A stretch of DNA of 64,000 nt from the NCBI GenBank assembly GCA_030549775.1, contig CM060181.1, positions 33,822,563 to 33,886,562 on the forward strand. Direction: 5' to 3'. Shown in pieces: positions 23,760 through 32,477 of the stretch. The DNA is from Tamarix chinensis. Lineage: Eukaryota; Streptophyta; Magnoliopsida; Caryophyllales; Tamaricaceae. Made by a program: the position numbers and the translations under genes. The notes beneath the pieces are model-generated. The model saw only the letters and a program-made list of their open reading frames with translations, searched no databases and was not told the DNA's origin. Position 1 is the stretch's first letter, and each line of letters begins with the position of its first letter.

Positions 23760-25330
23760 AGAATTAAGGGAGAAGAGGGTTGGGTTGGGGTTTTGGGGGT
23801 AAGGTAGAGGGCTTATGGAGGGGGGGGTTAGGATAGTGAATGAGTGTAGGGAGTGAGTAGGGGTGTAGTTGGTGGTCGGGGGTTGGTGATTGGCAGTTTA
23901 GGGTGGCGGCAGCGACGGTTGTAGGGCTGCAAAATTGGGTGCAAGGGTGGAGGAGAAGAAGAAGGAAGGAAAAAGAAGAAGAGAAAGGAGGGGCTCCTGT
24001 GCTGGGTTTGGACAAAAGGAGGTAAGGTGGTGGTAGGGGAGGTTCCAAGGAGTGGATTGGTGGTCATGGTGGTAGCGGAAGAGGAAGGAGGGCGCGAACG
24101 GTGGTGGTGCAGATTGGAGGTTGAGAAGGAGAGGAAATAAAAGAGAGGAAGGGAAGGAGGTTGTAGGGGTGTGTGGGGGTGATGGGGTGGTGCAAAGAGG
24201 TTGATGGGGGTGTTAAGGAGGTGGTTGGGGTGGTTATTTGGGCAGGAGCAGTGGCAGCTGGAGGCGCCAAAGAAAAAATAGGGAAAGGGGAGAAGAGGAG
24301 AAGAAGGGAGAAAAGGGGAGCTCTATAGGGAGAAGTGTGGCTTGAGTAGGGCAGAAATAAAGTAGTAGAGAAGAAGAAAAGGAGAGGGAGAGGATGGGAG
24401 GTAGGGCGCTGGCTAGGTGGCTGTGGTGGCAGGCAGTAGGGTGGTGGTTGTAGGGAGAAGGAGAAGGAAAATGGAAGGCACGTAGGGGAGGGTTGCAGGC
24501 TCGGGTTTGGCCAAAAATGGAAGGGAAAACGGATGGGGGAGAGAGAGGGAGAGAGAGAAGGGCTGCATGTAGGATTGTTGACAAACCAAGCCAGCTCACG
24601 AGCTTTTTGGGCTTGACTTATTAATGGCTCGGCTTGGATCGCTTATTAAACGAGCTTAAAAATTAGGCTCGAGCTCGACTCGATTATTAAACAAGTCAAT
24701 CTTGAGTATAATAAATTTGGGCTTGAGCTCGTTACAGTGAGAGCTTGGCTCGTTAAATGTTCGGCTCGACTTGTTAAAAACTCGGCTCATTTATAAACAA
24801 ATTAAGCTCAAGCATCCTTGTTCGGCTCTTTTAGTAAATGAGCCGAGCCTAAGCCTACCCCGGCTCGACTCGGCTCGATTCGTTAACAGCCCTAGCTGTA
24901 GGGGAGGTAGGTGGTGGCAGGTAGCGGTTGTAAGAGGCTGCCATGGTGTGTAGGTTTGACGGAGGAGGTTGGAGGAAAGAAGAAGAAGAAGAAGAAAAGG
25001 AAAGGAGAGGCAGACCGACTGAGCGGGGGTAGAAGGAAAGAGAAGCAGGTCAGCCTGCACTTGAGGGAGGGGGAGAGAAAAAAAAATTTGGGCTAGGCCA
25101 ACTTAGGGGAGAAGGAAAAGAAAAGAAAAGGGGGAATGGGCTGGGATAGTCACACGGAAGAGGGAGAAGGAGGAAGATGAGATGGGCCAGCAGCCCAACA
25201 CGAGGGGGAGGAAGGTAAGGAAGCAAGTCGGCGGCCTTAAGGGGAAGAAAAAAGAAAAAGGAGGAAAATAAGAAAAATAAGAAAAAGGAGAAATAAAAAG
25301 GGAAAAGGGAAAAGGGGGAAAAATAAGATA
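23760..25330. repeat. Polypurine block of LTR
   Basis: G/A-rich low-complexity sequence, the reverse of the polypyrimidine blocks at 43800-45000 and 46780-47960. Minus-strand reading frames of 68-121 codons in it (for example 24599-24234) are Ser/Pro/Leu-rich with no recognisable domain. The hAT-like MITE interrupts it. Confidence 0.85.
24570..24894. mobile_element. hAT-like MITE, 325 bp
   Basis: The termini TAGGATTGTTGACAAACC and (reverse complement of the right end) TAGGGCTGTTAACGAATC are imperfect inverted repeats of the TAGGG/CAGGG class typical of hAT elements. Flanks GCTGCATG (24562-24569) and GCTGTAGG (24895-24902) match at 6 of 8 positions, as expected for an aged 8-bp target duplication. 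The interior is full of GGCTCG/CGAGCC subterminal motifs. It has no coding capacity. Confidence 0.75.
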
Positions 25331-25763
25331 AAATAATTTTTGGAATAATAAAATTTAATATTTTTGATAGATAAATTAATTTAATAATTTAAATTATTAA
25401 AATTTAATATATTGGTTTAAAAAGGTTAATTTTTTTAAAATAATGGTTTGAAAAATTATTTAAATAAAAATAGTATGATAAAATAACAAAATATTCATTT
25501 CAATTTATTAAAAGTTCATGTCCATTTTTATATGCTAAAAAATCCACAAAATAATTAATTTAAATAAATTTAAAATTAAATTATCCTAAATGAGGGTTAT
25601 TTATTAAATTCTAGGTTTTATATTTTTGGGGTATTACAATATAAGGGCCATATAAAATCTAAAGCAACACCTTCACGTTCACATAGTCATTCCATCTTAA
25701 CCACTATTACCATCCAAATATGGGAATATAATTCCATTAACCTTTATCAAAGTTTAAACCAGC

Positions 25764-28450
25764 AATACCAAAGTTCATATATCACTACAGTAGCTGCCAT
25801 TCTCAACAACCTAGCTCTCCCCTGTCTTATCTTGGTGTGCTTGATGAGCCATGCTAATAGCTGCATCCAATTTGTGCTCCAATGACACTAACCTAGCCAG
25901 TTCAGAATTTTTCTCCAGCACTCAGTTGCTATTTGGCACTAAACCATAACATGATCCATTGATTCAGCAGCTCTGCCACAGGTTTCACAGCTCCCATTAT
26001 TGATAACATTCCATCTATACAGCTTTTCCTTTGTAAGCAAGGCATTTCTGCAAGTGAGCCAACTGATAAACTTGTGTCTTGGTGACCCCTCCTGTTTCCA
26101 CACTAGGTAATACCAGTCCACATCCTGCCCTCGAGGTCTAATCTTGGCATACACGTTGCTGGTAGAGAAAGTTCCATGCTGGACACAGTCTGCTGAGCTG
26201 AGAAGAGGCCCTATTTCAGATCTTAGGCTCATCACTTTTTTAAAGATCCAAGAGTGATGGACCTTTCATTCATAGGACCATATATCCATACCTTTTATAT
26301 AATATTCATGCAACCATTTGATCCAGAGATTCTCCTTTTTATGGATCAATTGTCATAGGTATTTTGCAATTGCTGCTTTGTTCCAGCTGTGCACATCCTT
26401 TATCCCCAAGCCTCCTTCCCTCTTTGGCAAACAAACTTGTGTCCAAGGTACCAAAGCCTTTTTACTCTGACCATCCGAGCCTAACCATAGATAAGATCTG
26501 CAAATAGCTTCCATCCTGTGAATGACAGATTTAGGCAATAAGAACAGCTGGGCCCAAAAGCTCTCGATACCAAACAAGACAGAATTTATAAGCTTAATTC
26601 TCCTTGCATAGCTGAGGAATCTAGTAGACCAGTGCTTGACTTTAGCTAGAAGTTTTTCAACTAAGGGAGAGTATTGTTGAGCCCTCAATCTGGAGGTTTC
26701 CAAAGGAACCCCCAAGTATTTAAAGGGAAAAACACCTTCCACACAACCAAGTTCTTGGAGGATGGAATTCTTCCTTGCAGCAAGAACCCCTCCCAAGTAT
26801 ATAGAACTCTTGGAAGGGTTAATGTTAAAGCCAGATCTTCTACTAAAATCATCAAAATAAGCTTTAAGGAGACTTGCAGAAGCTGGGGTAGCCTTAGCAA
26901 ACAGAAGCAGGTCATCAGCAAAACATAGGTCAATAAGCTGCATTTTCTGGCATCCAGGATGCCCCTCAAAACCCTCCTCCTGCCATAGCCCTCTTAAGAT
27001 TCTGTGTAGATACTCCATGCCTAGGACAAAGAGATAAGGAGATAAGGGGTCTCCTTTCCTTAATCCCCTCTTGCATTACAAAGGCTTTGTGAGTGACCCA
27101 TTTATGTTGAAAGAAACTCTAACAGTTGAAATACACTATGATATGAGATTGATAATCTTAATGGGGAAACCAAATTGAGTTAAAACCTGGAAAATAAAGG
27201 TCCACTCAATGGAGTCATATGCCTTTTGTATATCTATCTTCAAAACCATACGGGGAGGTATGTTTTTCCTATTGTAGTGTTTAATCAACTCTACAGTTAG
27301 AAGCACATTATTGGCCAAATTTCTCCCCTTAACAAAAGCTGCCTGGGAGCAGTCAATCACCCCATGCATGATATTCTGTAATCTTTTTGAGATAACCTTG
27401 GACAGGATCTTGTAGATCACATTGCAGCAGGCTATGGGACGGAAATCTTTTACTTTGAATGCACCTGCTGTCTTGGGGATAAGGGTCACAGCAGTGTTGT
27501 TGATTTGGCTAAGCAGTATCTCTGATCTCCAAAACTGTTTTACAGATTCAACCATATCTGTTTCAATAATATCCCAGGCTCTCTTGAAAAAATGGGGATT
27601 ATATCCATCCGGACCAGGGGCTGTCATATCTCCCATTGAGAACACAGCTTTCTTCACCTCCTAGGCTGTAGGTTCAGAGGTGAGCTGAAGTCTGCTTTCA
27701 TGAGTCAGGGTGGGCCCCCTCTTGCTCACATCAGGATCAATATGTTGAGTTTTAACAGATTGCCCCAGAAGATTACCATAAAAATGTTGAACCTCTGCTG
27801 CTATCTTGTCCTCTCCCAATATACACTGGTTATGATCATCATAAAGTCTGTTAATTCTATTATGAACTCTTTTGCCTTGGGCTATAGCATGAAAATACTT
27901 GTTATTTCCATCTCCCAATTTCACAAATTGAATGTGTGCCTTTTGCTGAAAGAAATGTTCTTCTTCAGTTGCACGGGATTGCCATTTGAGAGAGGCCTCT
28001 CTTTCAGCCTTGATCAGATCCTGGTTCAAAGGGTCTTGCATGAGGCTTCTGTGGGCTTCTTGCCATTCAGAGTGTGCTCTCCAAGATTTCACAGACACAT
28101 GCCCCCAGTGAACCTTATTCAGCTCCTTCAGCTTACCCGTAAGCTCTCTTAGCTTGGTGATAATCTTGTACATGGCAGACCTAGGGCATGAAACTTTCCA
28201 TATCTCCTGAACTAAGGGCAAAAACCAAGTTATCTTTCGAGGTAGGAGAGTGCAGGATCATGAGATTGTTAGGAAAACTATGTCCCATGTGTATATAAGA
28301 GTCAGTCAAAGCAAAAGTTTCAGTAAGTATAGAACTAGCTTAGAGGAGCTTGATAGATAATTCCTATCCCCATTTCCTCTGGCTCTTGGCTGGACGATCC
28401 TTGTATGCTCATTTTGGTTATTAATGAAACCTTATTAATTACCAAAAAAA
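25764..28450. mobile_element. L1-type LINE with 5' inversion
   Basis: The insertion is flanked by the perfect 14-bp direct repeat AAGTTTAAACCAGC (25750-25763 and 28451-28464). The right end is a plus-strand 3' tail (about 28235-28450) ending in TTAATTACCAAAAAAAAA. The remainder, 25764 to about 28230, is in the opposite orientation and encodes ORF2. Polarity is therefore inverted 5' segment, then forward 3' segment, then poly(A), the arrangement produced by twin priming during target-primed reverse transcription. It lies in the minus-oriented LTR of 19976-29790. Confidence 0.88.
25939..28221 (-). pseudogene. LINE ORF2 (reverse transcriptase, zf-RVT), broken
   Basis: Read on the minus strand, four frame-open blocks follow ORF2 order. 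28221-27661 is the linker after the endonuclease (GDGNNKYFHAIAQGKRVHNR). 27657-27136 is RT with TAPGPDGYNPHFFKRAW, TLIPKT, FRPIACCNVIYKI and KIDIQKAYDS. 27018-26353 carries the catalytic LCFADDLLLF and the thumb region. 26235-25939 is a C-terminal zf-RVT domain (SWLTCRNALLTKEKLYRW, C-x2-C, MDHV). Stops separate the blocks and the endonuclease is absent, so it is non-functional. The YADD-class box is intact as FADD, normal for plant L1. Confidence 0.9.
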
Positions 28451-29744
28451 AAGTTTAAACCAGCCATTAGGTTAATCAATTTATGCCAAGAGACTAGAAT
28501 ATGAAATTCAATAGTAGCATTATATCATACTAATTACAATTTACCCATTAACATATTCTAAAAGTACTTATCAAGGTTACCATGAATTAATACCATTTGT
28601 CCATTCACTAGGTCCATTAATTCATGTTAAGATGTGTGATCTCATCATTTAAGAATTATTTTCTATCATAATATTAAATCTCAAATAATATTGAGGTAAA
28701 AAGAAGCAAAATAACACTTTTTGGCCAAATCAGTTGATCAAATTGGGTAAACTAGTTGATCGCTTTAGCTCTGGTAACTCCAGATTTCCCTGTTGAAACT
28801 ATTTGATTGGTTTAGCCAAACTAATTGAGTGTTTTTAATACCAATCGATGGGTTTAACCAAATACCACCCATGATTTTAACTTAGAACTAGCTGATGGGT
28901 TGAGCTAACTAGTTGAGAGTTCTAAAAATTAGTCAATCATTTGGGCACAATAAGTTAATGTGTTCAAATAGAGAGTAATACAAATCCACCATAGACAACC
29001 CAATCAATTATTTTAGGCCAACTAGTAGACTATTCTAGTAACCAGTCAACCATTTTAGCTTAACAAGTCTATCATTTTGCCCATAAACAACACATTTTAG
29101 ACATTTAAATATGATTAAGGCTTGAAAATGCAACCATATCAAAATCATAACCTCACCATCATAGAAAATAGAGGTTACTCATGCTCATATACTAAGTAAT
29201 GTAGCATTTACATAGAATCAACCATATTTCTCATGAAATAATACCTTTTATCATATTTTTAAAATATTCTAACATACATCACCAAAATACCACAATGCCA
29301 TATATGCATACAAAGATAAGAAATTTACCAACTATAATAGCTCACATGCTCATTCATACCACATTTTAAAGGCAAGAATGACTTACTTGAAAGCTTCTCA
29401 AAAATCCGCACTTTAAACCAAAGTATTTGTCTAGAAGATTCTAACTTTCAAAAATCTTAAAATAAGAAGATAAAACTTACAAAACTTTATAAAACTATTA
29501 CAAATATAGAAATACAAGTTAAGGAAAGAAAACAAACTTACCACCTCTAAGAGAATCTAAGGAAAGAATCGGTTAAAAGTGAAACTCAACTTTTCCCAAA
29601 TCTAACTGTTTCTTACTTAATTATAAAGCAAGTGAGAGCTAGATGAAGGATCATAAGAGGTACACAACTTAGAATGAATGTTCAAAGTGAAGAAGAGTGG
29701 AGTATAAGTGTAAAGAATCTCAAAACATTTTGGTGGTTAATGAG

Positions 29745-29891
29745 CTTGATCCCAAATTTTTGATGCTCAATCTCATCTTGTTTAGTAAAATAGCTAAGGT
29801 TGAGCTTATTTTAGGTTCATTTTGTTAAATAAACGAGTCAAGTTGAGCCCTAAAAGTTAGTAAGCCAGCTCTGTTCGTTTACATTCCTAAT
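29745..29891. mobile_element. Fragment of a GAGCTT-rich hAT-like element
   Basis: The sequence repeats GAGCTTATTTTAGG and AACGAGTCAAGTTGAGCC. Read in reverse, its right end is TAGGAATGTAAACGAACAGA, similar to the terminus of the MITE at 24570-24894. The left terminus was not found, so this is a partial or degraded copy. Confidence 0.5.
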
Positions 29892-30089
29892 TGAAATACA
29901 AAATAAATAAATAAATCCTAAAAGAGCACCAAAAGACCAATCAAATGGCACCCATAAAAGCGTAACACTATAACAAATTATGTTAGGAGCCAACATTCTA
30001 ATTTCATCAATACTTATATCATATGATCAGTTACATATTGTAATATCCCAAATTGAGCGGAGTGTTATAAGGATTAATCTGGTTACTTA

Positions 30090-30205
30090 TATCAACATGG
30101 TATACCATCATTATAGTAATTTTATCCTAAGAACTCCATAGTTAAGTATGCTGGCCGTGGAGCAATTTTTAGGACGGGTAAAACTCCTCGGAAATTTTCT
30201 AAAAT
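30090..30205 (+). repeat. 5S rRNA-like sequence in Cassandra LTR1
   Basis: The stretch AAGAACTCCATAGTTAAGTA, then TTTTTAGGACGGGTAAAACT and CCTCGGAAA, aligns with the 5S rRNA segments GAACTCCGAAGTTAAGCGTG, TAGGATGGGTGACC and TCCTGGGAA. These carry box A, the intermediate element and box C of the Pol III internal promoter. Substitutions in box A and C suggest weak or no Pol III activity. It is not a 5S gene. Confidence 0.8.
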
Positions 30206-30509
30206 TTTTTTGGGAAGCATGTGAGTGATGACAAAGTACGCTAAAAGGATATGTGTTGATCTATCGGGCTAGCCAATCAATCCGAAAGATCTTCAAAGTA
30301 GCCCCCACATGGTCATATTAACTTGGGGTACTATAAATGGTATCATAGCGAAACTGCAACTGTGAGCTAAACTTGGATGAACCAATCCGCTACTTAGCGG
30401 GACGATTCTTGGGATAAACTGTATTAAGACAGTTAGTGCTTGAAGCACAAAGAGGATGTTGCATTCTTTGAGTAATTAAGTGGAGTGTTATAAGGATTGA
30501 TTTGTCTAC

Positions 30510-30622
30510 TTATATCAACATAATATACCATCATTTTGGTGATTCCGTCCTAAGAACCCCACAGTTAAGTGCCCTGGCCGTGGAGAAATTTTTAGGAAGG
30601 GTGACCCTCCTGGAAAGTTTTA
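30510..30622 (+). repeat. 5S rRNA-like sequence in Cassandra LTR2
   Basis: AAGAACCCCACAGTTAAGTG and TTTTTAGGAAGGGTGACCCT then CCTGGAAAG correspond to the same 5S segments. This copy is closer to true 5S rRNA in the GGGTGACC region than LTR1. Outside the 5S-like block the two LTRs align from GGAGTGTTATAAGGATT onward. Confidence 0.8.
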
Positions 30623-30989
30623 AAAGTTTTCTAAAAATTTATCGGGAACTATATGAATGAGGAAAAATCATGCTAAAAGAACTCATGTTAATTTGTGGGG
30701 CCAACCGATTAATCCAAAAGCATTCTAAGGTACTACCTGTGTTATCGTACCGACTTGAGGTGTTACACATATAGAATATAGGTGCAATTTACTAACATTG
30801 GCCTAATGTTAGCATTTTTTAAAATAACATAAAAATAAAGTATCTCTCACTATAATTATTAGAAAAATAAAACAAAAATATACCATAGTATTTCCAATTT
30901 TTTTCTCTATAAATTGATACACATATTAATATACTTTTAATTTAAAAAATTATATATATATATATAATAATATATCATCATCATCATTA

Positions 30990-32045
30990 TATATTTAAGT
31001 ATCTTTCACCACAATTAAATTGATACTTCACTATCACTAAACTAATTTTCACCATTGGGTTGATCTTTTACCATTATTTTACTTAAAAATAATCTTTCAT
31101 TACTAATATATTAACCTTTCACTACTGATATGTTGATTTTTCACCACTAATGTACTAATTTCCACCTACAAATTAATCATCCACCATTATTACTATTATA
31201 CTTAAAATTTAATCTTACACTGCCAATATATTGATCTTTATCCACTAGTGTATTAATATTTCACCACTAATAAACTAAATTTTCACTATTATTCTACATA
31301 AAAATGATCTTTTACCACTAATATATTAACCTTTCACTTCTAATATATTGATTTTAACCACTAATGTATTGATTTTTCACCAGTTAATTGATCTTTTATT
31401 ATTAATGTATCAAACTTTCACTAAAACTATATACCTATATATATTTCATCATATATTTAAGTATCTTTCATTAGTACCAAACTAATCTTTCACTATTCCT
31501 GAACTTATTTTTTATAATCGCGTGAATTGATCTATTACTTAAAAATAATTTTTCACCACTAACATACTAACCTTTCACCACTAGTATACTAAATTTTCAT
31601 CATTAATATACTAATTTTTCACCACTAATTTACTTAATTTCCACGAGCAAATTTATCTTTTATCATTAATATATTGAACTTTAACCATAACTACATATCT
31701 ATATATATTTTATCATACATTTTAGTATATTTTACAAATATTAAACTAAACTTTTACCATCACTAAACTGATTTTTCACTATTAATGTATTAATTTTTTT
31801 ACTACTAATGCATTGATTTTTTGCTACTAATTTGTTGATTTTCCATCAACAATTTGATATTTTTCTATTCTTCTATTTAAAACTAGTTTTTCATCATTAA
31901 TGTAATAAATTTTCACTAATAAGATTTTTTTTTATCATTATTCTACTTAAAACTAATCTTTCAATATTAATCTATTGAATTTTCACCATCACTTTACTTA
32001 AAACTAGTCTATCACCAGCAAGTATTGATTTTGACTAATTTTTTT
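30990..32045. repeat. Degenerate TTTCACCACTAAT minisatellite
   Basis: About 1 kb of irregular units of roughly 20-35 bp such as CTTTCACCACTAATATATTG and ATTTTTCACCACTAATNTAC. A longer sub-repeat, CTATATATATTTCATCATAT then TTAAGTATCTTTCA, occurs near 30990, 31430 and 31690. The array ends about 430 bp before the P0 start codon. No coding sense and no terminal structures were found. Confidence 0.8.
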
Positions 32046-32308
32046 TTATGAAAAATACATTAATATTGATCTCTATTTTTATTTAATTTTTAAATAGTAT
32101 GATATAATTTTAATAAATCAAAATTCAAATAAATTAATTAAAAAAAATACTATAACGTCTGTTGTACGGTAAATTGCCCTACTTTCCCCGAACCTCAGAC
32201 CTCGGGAAACTAAAATATTCTAATTAATATACCCTCCGTGGATTTCAACATTTTAGTAGACCCACACAATCAACCCAACAAGGCACGATCCAACCATCCG
32301 TGAAATTC

Positions 32309-32402
32309 AGCCCAATCGACTCCCTCGCGATCCACAACCGTCCGATTAATAATCTTCATTACTCACCGTCCATCTCATAACCCTAACTATATATATATAT
32401 AT
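32309..32402 (+). promoter_or_regulatory. P0 core promoter: site II, telobox-like, TATA
   Basis: AGCCCA at 32309-32314 is the reverse complement of TGGGCT, the plant site II core. AACCCTAA at 32379-32386 is telobox-like. An alternating TA run at about 32388-32402 can serve as TATA box, with transcription then starting near 32430 in a pyrimidine-rich leader. Site II plus telobox is an established arrangement in plant ribosomal protein and translation-factor promoters. Use here is inferred. Confidence 0.65.
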
Positions 32403-32477
32403 TCAAAACACCTGCTTATTAACTTTATCATCGCATTTTTACTACTTGAGCTTCTTCTCTTCCATCCTCCTCGAACA

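Larger units (their letters stand above)
20868..25638 (-). mobile_element. Solo LTR, family I, with nested hAT-like MITE
   Basis: It runs from TGTAACACCCTT to TTTGGGGTATTACA. Flanks are ACATA (20863-20867) and ATATA (25639-25643), a target duplication with one mismatch. The reverse-oriented 3' hairpin is at 20868-20963, the palindromic array at 21595-21910, an AATTACCAT minisatellite at 22320-23060 and a polypurine block at 23760-25330. The MITE at 24570-24894 is a later insertion. Without the MITE the LTR is about 4.4 kb. No internal coding region is present. Confidence 0.85.
19976..29790 (-). mobile_element. Minus-oriented family II LTR with two nested insertions
   Basis: Sequence at about 20500-20867, 25639-25763 and 28465-29760 is homologous in reverse to the plus LTR at 17430-19975. 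For example, GCTCACATGCTCATTCATAC at about 29340 mirrors about 18545, and the 19540-19910 segment mirrors 20500-20865. It is split by a family I solo LTR (20868-25638) and by a LINE (25764-28450). Neither terminus is clear. Family II motifs such as AACTAGTTGATCG occur at 28730-29060. Confidence 0.6.
30039..30767 (+). mobile_element. Cassandra-type TRIM retrotransposon
   Basis: The perfect target duplication CATAT lies at 30034-30038 and 30768-30772. LTR1 is about 30039-30335 and LTR2 about 30457-30767, with ends TGTAATATCCC and GAGGTGTTACA. TGGTATCATAGC at 30338-30349 is a tRNA-iMet-type primer-binding site two bases after LTR1, and AAAGAGGA precedes LTR2. The short interior has no coding capacity. 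Both LTRs contain a 5S rRNA-like stretch, the hallmark of the Cassandra family. The two LTRs differ by many substitutions, so the copy is not recent, yet the target duplication is perfect. Confidence 0.92.

Noticed and set aside
26674..28152. Plus-strand frames of 80-150 codons
   Set aside because: They are antisense to the LINE ORF2, which has clear reverse transcriptase motifs on the minus strand.
30090..30622. 5S rRNA genes
   Set aside because: Only parts of the 5S sequence are preserved, the internal promoter is degraded, and both copies sit in LTRs of a Cassandra element with a target duplication.
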